From the NCBI GenBank assembly GCA_942636505.2, contig CALOGB020000056.1, forward strand, positions 496,001 through 560,000: a DNA stretch of 64,000 nucleotides, read 5' to 3'. How positions within the stretch are numbered: the first letter of the stretch is position 1; the number at the start of each line of letters is the position of its first letter. The notes under the pieces are model-generated. The model saw nothing but the letters and a program-made list of their open reading frames with translations. It ran no database searches and was not told where the DNA came from. A program made the position numbers and the translations under genes. Shown piece after piece: positions 16,501 through 24,770 of this stretch. Source of the stretch: an uncultured bacterium (GTDB taxonomy: Bacteria > Pseudomonadota > Alphaproteobacteria > Sphingomonadales > Sphingomonadaceae).

Positions 16501-17388
16501 TTAATGGCGCATCCTGATCAACCCCTCCTGCGCGACGCTGGCGACGAGCCGGCCGTCGCGCGAGAAGATGCGCCCGCGGTTGAACCCGCGGGCATGTCCG
16601 GACCACGGTGCGTCACAGGCGTAGAGCAGCCAGTCGTCTGCGCGGAAATCCTCGTGCAGCCAGAGCGAATGGTCGAGGCTCGCGGTCTGCAGCCCCGGCG
16701 TGATCCAGTTGACGCCGTGCGGCAGCAGCGCGGTACCGAGCAACGCCATGTCCGACGCATAGGACAGGATCGCGCGGTGCATCGCCGGATCGTCGCCGAT
16801 CGGCGCGACCAGGCGGAACCAGTTGGCATGGGCCGCGGGTTGCGGAACGGGCTCGATCCAGCTGCGCGGGTTGACTGGACGGATCTCGATCGGGCGCTGG
16901 CGCAGCATGTGCGCGCGGAACTTCTCGGGGATGCCGTCGATGCTCTCCAGGCGCAGTTCGCGATCGGAGCGCAGGTCCTCGGGCGGCGCGACATCGGGCA
17001 TCGCATCCTGATGATGGAGTCCGTCCTCGGGCGTATGGAACGACGCCGCCATGTTGAGGATCGGCTGCCCCTTCTGCATCGCGATCACGCGCCGGGTGGC
17101 GAAACTCCGCCCCTCGAAGTCACGGACCACGCGGAAGACGATCGGGTAATCCTCGTTCCCCGGCCGCATGAAATACGCATGCAGCGAATGCGCGGCCTTG
17201 GGCGCCTCGGTCGATCGTTGCGCAGCCTGCAGCGCCTGCGCGATGACCTGTCCGCCAAACACGCGACCGACCCCGCCCGGCTGGCGTTTGCCGACGTAGA
17301 GATCGGTATCGACCTCCTCGATTTCGAGCAGGTCGACGAGCCCCTGCGCGAGTGCTTCGGGCGACGTATCGGCAGTATCCAAGCTCAT
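16501..17388 (-). CDS. tesB: Acyl-CoA thioesterase II
   Basis: 295 residues of the double-hotdog TesB family, which hydrolyses medium and long acyl-CoAs to free acid and CoA. The N-terminal hotdog carries GRVFGGQVIAQAL and SLHAYFMRPG. The C-terminal hotdog carries LLYACDAPWSGHARGFNRGRIF, which includes the conserved region around the catalytic Asp/Thr/Gln network. ATG 17388 has GGAGGT four bases upstream; an in-frame extension to 17454 would read through a palindromic repeat. It is the last gene of a leftward lipid-catabolism run. The convergent amidohydrolase stop is only ten bases away. Confidence 0.9.
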   Translation of the reverse strand: MSLDTADTSPEALAQGLVDLLEIEEVDTDLYVGKRQPGGVGRVFGGQVIAQALQAAQRSTEAPKAAHSLHAYFMRPGNEDYPIVFRVVRDFEGRSFATRRVIAMQKGQPILNMAASFHTPEDGLHHQDAMPDVAPPEDLRSDRELRLESIDGIPEKFRAHMLRQRPIEIRPVNPRSWIEPVPQPAAHANWFRLVAPIGDDPAMHRAILSYASDMALLGTALLPHGVNWITPGLQTASLDHSLWLHEDFRADDWLLYACDAPWSGHARGFNRGRIFSRDGRLVASVAQEGLIRMRH

Positions 17389-17400
17389 CTGACCTCCGTG

Positions 17401-17452
17401 TTCACCCGCGAAGGCGGGTGCCCAGACTGGGGCCCCGCCTTCGCGGGGGCGC
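17401..17452. repeat. Palindromic repeat, family C, short copy inside an operon
   Basis: A CCCGCGAAGGCGGG hairpin, then CCCAGACTGGGG, then CCCGCCTTCGCGGG. It lies between the acyl-CoA dehydrogenase stop and the tesB ribosome-binding site, that is within a co-directional gene run. Confidence 0.85.
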
Positions 17453-17461
17453 ACCCTACGG

Positions 17462-18589
17462 TCAATACCCCGCGGCTACGGCCAGTCGATCCGCGTGGAA
17501 GTTCGCATCCCCGAACATCTCGGCCAGCACCCGCGCGCGCTTCATGTAGAAGCCGATGTCGTATTCGTCGGTCATGCCGATGCCGCCATGCATCTGTATG
17601 CCTTCCTGAACGCTCAGCGTCGTCGCCAGCGCTGTCATCGCTTTGGCCACCGACACCGCCTCGTCCGCGCGGTCGCTGCCCTGATCCAGCAGTTGCTGCG
17701 CCTTGAGGACGGCGGCCCGCGCCACCTCCATCTCCGAATACAGATGCGCGGCACGGTGCTGGAGCGCCTGGAAGCTGCCGATCAGCGTCCCGAACTGCTT
17801 GCGCTCCTTCATGTAGCCGATCGTCATGTCCATCGCCCCGCCGCCAACGCCGAGCAGCTCTGCCGACGCCCCGGTCCGTCCCGCGCGCAACAGCCGATCG
17901 AGCGGCGTCCGCCCAGCATCGACCTCGCCGATCACCGCATCCGCATCGACCTCGACGCCCTCGAACTCCAGCCGCGCGGCCAAGCTCGAATCCGCGAGGC
18001 GTTCGGCGTTCGCGGTCAGCCCGGCAACGTCCTTCGGCACCGCAAACAACGTGATGCCGTCCGTGTCGTCGGTACTACCGCCGGTGCGCGCGGCGACGAT
18101 GATCAGGTCGGCGGTGTGGCCATGCGTGACGAACCGCTTCGCGCCGGTCAGCTTGAACCCGTTGCCCGAGCGTTCGGCAGTCATCGCCACAGTGTCGCGG
18201 TGCTTAGCGCCCTCGTCGATCGCGAGCGCCGCCACGGTCTCGCCGGCGATGATGCCCGGGAACCAGCGTTCGGCTTGCCCCGTACCCCTCAAGGCCTCGA
18301 CCGCCGCAACCGCAGTGGAGAGGAACGGGGAGGGGGAAAGGTTCCGCCCGATCTCCTCCAGCACCACGCCCGCCTCGACATGGCCGAGCCCGAGCCCGCC
18401 CTGGTCTTCGCCGATCAGTATGCCGGTAAAGCCCATCTCCGCGAACTGCTTCCACAGGTCGCGCGAGAAGCCGGTCGCGTCGTCGGCATCGCGCAACGCC
18501 CGCATGTGGCTCACGGGCGCGTGCTCGGCCACGAAATCGCGGATGGTGTCCTGAAGGACGGTCTGGTCGTCGTCTAGATACAATGGCAT
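17462..18589 (-). CDS. Acyl-CoA dehydrogenase (second, 375 aa)
   Basis: An FAD-dependent acyl-CoA dehydrogenase that introduces the 2,3-double bond in beta-oxidation. N-terminal helical domain, then LTGAKRFVTHG (middle beta domain) and the C-terminal motif MKERKQFGTLIGSFQALQHRAAHLY followed by EGIQMHGGIGMTDEYDIGFY. No obvious catalytic Glu can be assigned without an alignment. ATG 18589 has AAGGA seven bases upstream; a 38-codon extension would be mostly repeat sequence. It is paired with the ACAD gene directly upstream. Such pairs often form heteromeric dehydrogenases in steroid and branched-acid catabolism, so a heterotetramer is conceivable. Confidence 0.85.
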   Translation of the reverse strand: MPLYLDDDQTVLQDTIRDFVAEHAPVSHMRALRDADDATGFSRDLWKQFAEMGFTGILIGEDQGGLGLGHVEAGVVLEEIGRNLSPSPFLSTAVAAVEALRGTGQAERWFPGIIAGETVAALAIDEGAKHRDTVAMTAERSGNGFKLTGAKRFVTHGHTADLIIVAARTGGSTDDTDGITLFAVPKDVAGLTANAERLADSSLAARLEFEGVEVDADAVIGEVDAGRTPLDRLLRAGRTGASAELLGVGGGAMDMTIGYMKERKQFGTLIGSFQALQHRAAHLYSEMEVARAAVLKAQQLLDQGSDRADEAVSVAKAMTALATTLSVQEGIQMHGGIGMTDEYDIGFYMKRARVLAEMFGDANFHADRLAVAAGY

Positions 18590-18604
18590 GTCTTCGTCCT
18601 TCTG

Positions 18605-18726
18605 CTCCCTCGCCCCGTCGGGGAGAGGGTCGGGGAGAGGGGCTGTTGGGTCGGATCGTCCGAGCCTCACTGCCCCTCTCCCGCCTGCGCTTCGCTGCGG
18701 CACCCTCTCCCCGAAGGGGCGAGGGA
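18605..18726. repeat. Palindromic repeat, family D
   Basis: Outer arms TCCCTCGCCCCGTCGGGGAG and CTCCCCGAAGGGGCGAGGGA, with GAGAGGGGC/GCCCCTCTC nested inside. It fills the gap between the two acyl-CoA dehydrogenase genes and abuts the upstream gene's stop codon. Confidence 0.8.
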
Positions 18727-18727
18727 A

Positions 18728-19909
18728 TTACGCAGGCAATTCCAAAATCCGCTTGGCGATGATGTTGAGCTGGATCTCGCTCGTCCCGCCCTCGATCGAG
18801 TTCGCCTTGGTGCGCAGCCACGACCGCGGGATCGCCCCGCCGCGCGACCGATCGCTGTCCCATTCGAGCGCATCCGATCCGCCCGCCGCCATCATCAATT
18901 CGTACCGGCCCTTGTTCAGCTCGGTCCCGTAGTACTTCATCATGCTCGGCTGGGCCGGGTGCGCCTTGCCCGCCTTCAGCTCGTCTATGAACCGCTCGGA
19001 CATCGCCCCGAACGCCTTCGCGCGTACCTCGAACAGCGCGATCGACGCACGCAGCAGCGGATCCGCCAGCCGCCCGTCATGCCCAAGCCCGACAGTCGCG
19101 ATCGCCCCATCGATCAACGGGTTGCCGCCGCTCGACGCCAGCCCCATCCCCGAGATCATTTCGCGCTCATGCCCGAGCAAATATTTCGCGACGTCCCAGC
19201 CCTTGTTCTCCTCGTAGACGCGATTGACCTTGGGCACCTCGACATTGTCGAAGAACGTCTCGCAGAACGGCGAATTGCCGCTGATCAGCAGGATCGGCTT
19301 CGTCGAGACGCCCGGCGACGCCATGTCGAACAACACGAAGCTGATCCCGCCCTGCTTCGACGTCTTGTCGGTGCGGACGAGGCAGAAGATCCAGTCCGCC
19401 TTGTCGGCATAGGACGTCCACACCTTCTGCCCGTTGACGAGATAATGGTCGCCCTTGTCCTCCGCCGAGGTGGCAAGCCCGGCAAGATCGGACCCCGCAT
19501 TCGGTTCGGAATAGCCCTGGCACCAGCGAATTTCGCCGCGCGCGATCTTCGTCAGGTGATCGAGCTTCTGCTCCTCGGTGCCGTATTTGAGCAATGCCGG
19601 CCCGAGCATTGAGATCCCGAACGAATTGAGCGGGTTGCGCGCCTTTATTGCCGCCATCTCTTCACGCAGGATCTTGGTCTCGGCGGGCGACAAACCGCCG
19701 CCGCCATAGGCCTTGGGCCAGTCGGGCACGGTCCAACCCTTGGCGGCCATCTTGTCGAGCCACTCCTTCTGCGCAGGGCTCGACGGCTTGAACTGACGCC
19801 CGCCCCAGCAGACGTCGTCTTCAGACCGCACCGGCTTGCGCATCTCGGGCGGGCAATTCTCCGCGAGCCACGCACGCGTTTCGGACCGGAAAGTATCAAG
19901 GTCGGACAT
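18728..19909 (-). CDS. Acyl-CoA dehydrogenase (first, 393 aa)
   Basis: 393 residues, a full-length acyl-CoA dehydrogenase. Seen are WCQGYSEPNAGSDLA (FAD/substrate signature in the middle domain), VNGQKVWTSYADKADW and the C-terminal SIEGGTSEIQLNIIAKRILELP. It starts with ATG 19909, four bases after the amidase stop, with AGGAG inside the last amidase codons, so the two genes are translationally coupled. Together with the downstream ACAD, TesB and the upstream FadB-like enzyme it supports a beta-oxidation-type pathway. Chain-length specificity is unknown. Confidence 0.88.
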   Translation of the reverse strand: MSDLDTFRSETRAWLAENCPPEMRKPVRSEDDVCWGGRQFKPSSPAQKEWLDKMAAKGWTVPDWPKAYGGGGLSPAETKILREEMAAIKARNPLNSFGISMLGPALLKYGTEEQKLDHLTKIARGEIRWCQGYSEPNAGSDLAGLATSAEDKGDHYLVNGQKVWTSYADKADWIFCLVRTDKTSKQGGISFVLFDMASPGVSTKPILLISGNSPFCETFFDNVEVPKVNRVYEENKGWDVAKYLLGHEREMISGMGLASSGGNPLIDGAIATVGLGHDGRLADPLLRASIALFEVRAKAFGAMSERFIDELKAGKAHPAQPSMMKYYGTELNKGRYELMMAAGGSDALEWDSDRSRGGAIPRSWLRTKANSIEGGTSEIQLNIIAKRILELPA

Positions 19910-19913
19910 CGGA

Positions 19914-21218
19914 TCAGCTCCTGCTTAGTCGATTGCACAACGCGGCGACGGCGATCGCGTCGTGGTCGCGGTAACGGTTGGTGATGACCTGCACGCCGAT
20001 CGGCAGGCCGCGCGGGTCGATCCCGACGGGCGCGCTGGTCGCGGGCAGATTGGGGAAGGTGGCGAGGCCCGCCCAGGCGAACTGGACGCCGAACGGGGTG
20101 TCCTCGCCGTCGATCGACAGCGTGCGCCGCGCGACGTTGCGCTCGGCGATGTGCGGGAAGGCGTTAACGCCGCTCGCCGGCGCGATCACCGCGTCGAACT
20201 GCTCGAACAGCGCACCCCAGGCGCGTTGCAACCGCGCCTGGGAATCGAGCAGGTCGAACCAGTGCGACAGCGTCGCGACCTTGCCATCGCGCGCAGGCCC
20301 GCCGCGGGTCATCGCGATGCCGAGCATCCGCATATAGTCGGCATGCTGAGCAGCGAGGTCGATCGGCGGGGGTGCGCTTGAAATGATGGCGCCGGCCGCG
20401 GCGAGGGCTTCACCGACGCGCCCGATCGCGCCGACGATCGACGAATCGACGCGTGCCGAGGGATGCGCGGTCAGTAACAGGATGCGCGGCCGGGAAAGGT
20501 CGACGCTCGGGCGAGACAGCGGAAGATCGGCTAGGACGTCAAGCGCAACGGCCAGATCCTCCGGATTGCGCGCCAACGGACCAATGACGCCAAGATTGGC
20601 GCTCGCCCCATCGGTGCCGGGCACGCGGTGGCCGAAATCGGACAAGGCGCCATAAGTAGGCTTGTGCCCCCAGACGCCACAGAAAGCGGCCGGCACACGG
20701 ATCGAGCCACCGATATCGGAGCCGAGCTCGAGCGGTACCATCCCCGACGCGAGCGCCGCCGCGGCACCACCCGACGATCCGCCGGGCGTCAACGTCGGAT
20801 CGAGCGGATGGTTCGTCCGGCCATGGATCGGGTTGTCCGCCTGCCAGTCGCTCAGCCGCACCGGCACGTTGGTCTTGCCGAGGATCACCGCGCCCGCCGC
20901 CTTCAGCCGGGTCACAGCCACGGCATCGCGGTCGACAATATTGTCACGGTGGACCCCGACTCCCCAGCTGGTAGGCAAGCCGGCGACGTCGAACGACTCC
21001 TTGACCGTCATCGGTACGCCGAACAGCGTCCGGTCGTCGGGGCCCTCCGCATCGAGCGCCCGTGCGGCCTCGCGCGCCCGCGCAAAATCACGGATCACGA
21101 CCGCATTGATCGCACCGTCGCGCGCCTCGATCCGCGCGATTGCCGCGTCGCACTCGGCGAGCGCGGTCGTCTCGCCCGCACGGATCGCCGCCGCGGTCTG
21201 GAGCGCAGACCGCTCCAT
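19914..21218 (-). CDS. Amidase (amidase-signature family)
   Basis: 434 residues with the Ser-cisSer-Lys triad of amidase-signature enzymes: Lys in TVKESF (about 73), the Gly/Ser-rich TPGGSSGGAAAALASG, and the nucleophile region GSDIGGSIRVPAAFCG. It hydrolyses C-N amide bonds; it is not in a gatCAB context, so it is probably a catabolic amidase rather than the tRNA amidotransferase subunit. It lies between the FadB-like gene (37-base gap) and an acyl-CoA dehydrogenase (4-base gap). This suggests it may release an acid that is then activated and oxidised. The substrate is not known. Confidence 0.85.
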   Translation of the reverse strand: MERSALQTAAAIRAGETTALAECDAAIARIEARDGAINAVVIRDFARAREAARALDAEGPDDRTLFGVPMTVKESFDVAGLPTSWGVGVHRDNIVDRDAVAVTRLKAAGAVILGKTNVPVRLSDWQADNPIHGRTNHPLDPTLTPGGSSGGAAAALASGMVPLELGSDIGGSIRVPAAFCGVWGHKPTYGALSDFGHRVPGTDGASANLGVIGPLARNPEDLAVALDVLADLPLSRPSVDLSRPRILLLTAHPSARVDSSIVGAIGRVGEALAAAGAIISSAPPPIDLAAQHADYMRMLGIAMTRGGPARDGKVATLSHWFDLLDSQARLQRAWGALFEQFDAVIAPASGVNAFPHIAERNVARRTLSIDGEDTPFGVQFAWAGLATFPNLPATSAPVGIDPRGLPIGVQVITNRYRDHDAIAVAALCNRLSRS

Positions 21219-21255
21219 CAGCGTGCGGTTTGCCGGAAGAAACGACCGCGACCGA

Positions 21256-23286
21256 TCACTTCAGTCGACCACCCGATGCCGCGGCGTCCTTCAGCGATTT
21301 TGCCACCGGGAACCCGTATTTCTCCAGCCCCGCGACGACCTTCGCCAACCCCTCGGACTGCGCCCAGAACATCGGTCCGCCGCGGTACACCGGCCAGCCA
21401 TACCCATAGATCCACACCACATCGACGTCCGACGCGCGCTGTGCCTTGCCCTCTTCGAGGATCAGCGCGCCCTCGTTGACCATCGTGTAGAGCGTCCGCA
21501 CGACGATCTCCTCGTCGCTGATCTCGCGCGGCGTCACGCCCGACTTCTTGCGGAAATCGTCGATGATCTCGGTTACCCGTGCCGAGTTCGACGGCGTCCG
21601 CTTCTCATCGTAATCGTAGAAGCCCGCCTTGGTCTTCTGGCCCCAGCGGTTCTCCGCCGCCAGCGCATCGCGGATGTTCTCGATCCGGCTCGGGTCGCGG
21701 TGCCAGCCGATGTCGACGCCCGCCAGGTCGCTCATCTGGAACGGCCCCATCGGCATCCCGAACGCGACATGGACCTTGTCGATCTGCTCCGGGCTCGCGC
21801 CTTCCAGCAGCAGCTTGGTCGCTTCGACCTGGCGCGGCATCAGCATGCGGTTGCCGATGAAGCCGTAGGTGACGCCGGCGACGACGGCGACCTTCTTGAT
21901 TTTCTTCGCGAGCGCCATGACGGTCGCCAGCACGTCGTCCGCGGTCTTGTCGCCGCGCACCACTTCGAGCAATTTCATCACGTTGGCCGGCGAGAAGAAG
22001 TGCATCCCGACCACGTCCTCGGGCCGCTTCGTGCAGGCCGCGATCGCATCGATGTCGAGATACGACGTGTTCGACGCCAGGATCGCGCCCGGCTTGGCGA
22101 TCGCGTCGAGCTTGGTGAAGATCTCCTTCTTCACCTCCATCGTCTCGTACACTGCCTCGATGATCAGGTCGCATTCCGCCAGATCGGCGAAGTCCAGCGT
22201 CGGCTTCAGCGCGCCCATCGCCTGTTCGACCTGCTCGGGCTTGATCCGGCCCTTGGCGGCGGTCGCCTCGTAGTTTTTCCGCACGACGCCGGTGCCGCGG
22301 TCGAGCGCATCCTGTTGCATCTCGACGATCGTCACGGGAATGCCCGCAGACAGGAAGTTCATCGAGATTCCGCCGCCCATCGTGCCCGCACCGATCACGC
22401 CGACGCGCTTGATCTCGCGAAGCTTGGTGTCGGCGGGAACGTCGTCGATCTTGGCGGCCTGGCGTTCGGCGAAGAAGATGTGGCGCTGGGCGGCCGACTG
22501 CACGCCGGTCATGAGCTTCATGAATTCCTGGCGTTCGAAGGCGATGCCTTCCTCGAAGCTGGAGCCGTCCGCAGCCTTCTCGACGCAGGCGATGTTCGCG
22601 GCCGGCGCGTCAAAGTTACGGAAACGCCGCGCATTCTCCTTCTTGAACGCGGCGACCGCATCGGGATCGGCCTGCGCGGTCTTCTCGGACGCGCGGGGCA
22701 GGGGGCGCTTGGTCGCGATCTCGCGCGCGAACGCGACGGCATCGGCTTCGAGCGAGTCCTCGCCGACGATCTTGTCGATCAGGCCGGCCTCGAGCGCCTT
22801 CTTCGCCGAGATCGGATCGCCCTTTGCGGTCATCTCCAGCGCGAGCGTCACGCCGGCGATGCGCGGGATACGCTGCGTGCCACCCGCGCCGGGGAGCAGG
22901 CCGAGCTTCACCTCGGGCGTACCGATCTTAGCCGAGGGGACGGCGACGCGGTAATGGCAGCCGAGCGTGACTTCGCAGCCGCCGCCGAGTGCGGTGCCGT
23001 GGATCGCCGCGACGACGGGCTTCGACGATGCCTCGATCATGTCGACGACGGTCGGCAGGCCGGGCTCGACCATCTCCTTGCCGAACTCGGTGATGTCGGC
23101 ACCCGCGAAGAACGTGCGGCCGTCGCAGCGGATCACCATCGCGGTGATGCTGCCGTCGTTCACGCCGCCCTTGATCGCGGCTTCGAGGCCCTGGCGGACC
23201 GCGGCGCCTAGCGCGTTGACGGGAGGATTGTTGGAGATAATGACGAGCACGTCGTCATGGCGTTCGGTGCGGATCGGGCTGGTCAT
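21256..23286 (-). CDS. Multifunctional enoyl-CoA hydratase / 3-hydroxyacyl-CoA dehydrogenase
   Basis: 676 residues with two catalytic modules. Residues ~1-190 are a crotonase domain ([29 protein letters not shown]) that hydrates enoyl-CoA. From ~295 is a 3-hydroxyacyl-CoA dehydrogenase with the NAD motif [12 protein letters not shown] and the catalytic [16 protein letters not shown], followed by the two C-terminal HCDH domains. This is the FadB/FadJ-like or peroxisomal-bifunctional-enzyme-like arrangement, slightly shorter than E. coli FadB (729 aa). AGGAG lies six bases before the ATG. No thiolase gene is present in the window, so the last beta-oxidation step must be encoded elsewhere. Confidence 0.9.
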   Translation of the reverse strand: MTSPIRTERHDDVLVIISNNPPVNALGAAVRQGLEAAIKGGVNDGSITAMVIRCDGRTFFAGADITEFGKEMVEPGLPTVVDMIEASSKPVVAAIHGTALGGGCEVTLGCHYRVAVPSAKIGTPEVKLGLLPGAGGTQRIPRIAGVTLALEMTAKGDPISAKKALEAGLIDKIVGEDSLEADAVAFAREIATKRPLPRASEKTAQADPDAVAAFKKENARRFRNFDAPAANIACVEKAADGSSFEEGIAFERQEFMKLMTGVQSAAQRHIFFAERQAAKIDDVPADTKLREIKRVGVIGAGTMGGGISMNFLSAGIPVTIVEMQQDALDRGTGVVRKNYEATAAKGRIKPEQVEQAMGALKPTLDFADLAECDLIIEAVYETMEVKKEIFTKLDAIAKPGAILASNTSYLDIDAIAACTKRPEDVVGMHFFSPANVMKLLEVVRGDKTADDVLATVMALAKKIKKVAVVAGVTYGFIGNRMLMPRQVEATKLLLEGASPEQIDKVHVAFGMPMGPFQMSDLAGVDIGWHRDPSRIENIRDALAAENRWGQKTKAGFYDYDEKRTPSNSARVTEIIDDFRKKSGVTPREISDEEIVVRTLYTMVNEGALILEEGKAQRASDVDVVWIYGYGWPVYRGGPMFWAQSEGLAKVVAGLEKYGFPVAKSLKDAAASGGRLK

Positions 23287-23307
23287 TCTAGTCTCCTGGT
23301 GCCGGCC

Positions 23308-23390
23308 CCGTCATCCCGGCGAACGCCGGGACCCAGAGCCAAAATCGTTGTGCGTGCGGCCCTGGGTCCCGGCGTCCGCCGGGATGACGG
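23308..23390. repeat. Palindromic repeat, family C, copy 3
   Basis: Outer arms CCGTCATCCCGGCGAACGCC and GGCGTCCGCCGGGATGACGG. Inner GGGACCCAG/CTGGGTCCC. It sits between the serine-hydrolase gene stop and the FadB-like gene's ribosome-binding site. Confidence 0.85.
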
Positions 23391-23401
23391 CCGTTGGGGG
23401 A

Positions 23402-24622
23402 TCAGGTCATCGCCGCGTATATCATCGTCTTCAGCTCGCGACGGATGGGATAGAAACTGCTCGGCGAAAGCTGCGTCATGAACACCATCGACAGGCGCTC
23501 GACGGGGTCGACGAAGAATGCGGTCGAGAACATCCCGCCCCAGTAGAACTCGCCCTTCGACCCCGGCACCATCGTCTTCGCGACGTCGTCGGTGATCGCG
23601 AACCCGAGCCCGAAGCCGGTGCCCGCGTTCGATGCCTCGCTGAACAGCGACTTCGACATCGCTGCGAGATCCGATTTTCCGGGCAGGTGGTTCTGCGTCA
23701 TCAGGTCCAGCGTCTTGCGTCCGAGGATGCGCGCGCCGTCGAGTTCGCCGCCGTTGAGCAGCATCGTATTGAACCGGTGATAATCGAGCGCGGTCGAGAC
23801 GAGCCCCCCGCCGCCGGAAACGAGCTTCGGCTGCCGGCTCCATGCACTCTCCGCGCCGCGATCGTAAATCACGCGGCCCTTGCCCGGCGCGAGCGTGTAG
23901 CAGTCCGTCAGGCGGTCGAGCTTGTCGGAGGGAACCTGGAAGAAGGTGTCGTCCATCTTCAGCGGCGCGAAGATGCGCGTCCGGAAGAACTGGTCGAGCG
24001 GCAGGCCCGACACCCGCTGCACGACCGCGCCGAGCACGTCGGTCGCGACCGAATAATTCCAAGCGGTGCCGGGCGAGAATTCGAGCGGGATCTTCGCCAG
24101 CGCGCCGATGAACCCGTCGAGGTCATATCCGCCATGCCAGCCCTCGATCTTGCCTTCGCGGTAGGCGGCATCGACGTTCGAACGGTTCTGGAAGCTATAC
24201 GTCAGCCCCGAGGTGTGGCGGAGCAGGTCGACCATCCGCATCGGCTCGGCGGTCGGCCTGGTCACGAACGGCACGCCGCCACCGCCGCCATCATAGACGC
24301 CGATATCCTTGAACTCGGGCAGCACATGGTGGACCGGCGTATCGACCGCGACGAGGCCCTGCTCGACCAGCATCATGAACGCGACCGAGGTGATCGGCTT
24401 GGTCATCGATGCGATCCGGAACAGCGAACCTTCGTCGACGCTCTTGCCGCCCTCACGCGCCGCGCCCGCATTCGAGAAATGGACGATCTCGCCGTCGCGC
24501 GCGATCAGCAATTGCGCGTTCGGCAGCTTGCCCGAATCGATGTAGCGCGTCTGGAGCAGCGTATCGATCGCCGCCAACCGGCTCGCATCGAAGCCGTGCG
24601 CGGCAGGTTCAGCGATTTTCAC
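23402..24622 (-). CDS. Serine hydrolase, class C beta-lactamase-like (family VIII esterase type)
   Basis: 406 residues of the beta-lactamase/transpeptidase-like superfamily. The Ser-x-x-Lys motif is SMTK (about 72-75) and the tyrosine motif is WNYSVATDVLG (Tyr-Ser-Val, as in EstB-type esterases, instead of Tyr-x-Asn). No signal peptide is visible, so it is probably cytoplasmic. It starts at GTG 24622 with an AGGGACGG stretch upstream; no in-frame ATG lies nearby. It heads the leftward lipid-catabolism run, so an esterase or lactonase that prepares a substrate is more plausible than a penicillin-binding role. Confidence 0.82.
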   Translation of the reverse strand: MKIAEPAAHGFDASRLAAIDTLLQTRYIDSGKLPNAQLLIARDGEIVHFSNAGAAREGGKSVDEGSLFRIASMTKPITSVAFMMLVEQGLVAVDTPVHHVLPEFKDIGVYDGGGGGVPFVTRPTAEPMRMVDLLRHTSGLTYSFQNRSNVDAAYREGKIEGWHGGYDLDGFIGALAKIPLEFSPGTAWNYSVATDVLGAVVQRVSGLPLDQFFRTRIFAPLKMDDTFFQVPSDKLDRLTDCYTLAPGKGRVIYDRGAESAWSRQPKLVSGGGGLVSTALDYHRFNTMLLNGGELDGARILGRKTLDLMTQNHLPGKSDLAAMSKSLFSEASNAGTGFGLGFAITDDVAKTMVPGSKGEFYWGGMFSTAFFVDPVERLSMVFMTQLSPSSFYPIRRELKTMIYAAMT

Positions 24623-24660
24623 GATTCGGCCGTCCCTGTCATGACCCGCTCCATACCCCT

Positions 24661-24728
24661 AGTTCGAACTTGGTGCCTCTATTGCCTTGAGTGCGGCAGG
24701 AATCAACTATAACCTGTCTTCGAACAGG
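24661..24728. promoter_or_regulatory. Candidate operators and promoter in a divergent region
   Basis: Between the divergent hydrolase and acyl-CoA ligase genes lie a perfect 10-bp palindrome AGTTCGAACT (24661-24670) and an imperfect palindrome CCTGTCTTCGAACAGG (24713-24728). A possible rightward promoter (TTGAGT, 15 bases, TATAAC at 24708-24713) lies between them. A TetR-type repressor could bind here, but no regulator gene is adjacent. This is a suggestion from symmetry only. Confidence 0.3.
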
Positions 24729-24770
24729 CGATAAGCCAAACCCGAAATTCAACTCTGGAGTCAACCGGTC

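Noticed and set aside
19914..21218. Amidase gene considered as gatA
   Set aside because: It lies in a lipid-catabolism block without gatB or gatC and is shorter than typical GatA (about 480-490 aa).
20662..23211. 849-codon plus-strand open frame
   Set aside because: It is antisense to the amidase and the FadB-like gene, Arg/His/Asp-rich and without recognisable domains; such long antisense frames are common in GC-rich DNA.
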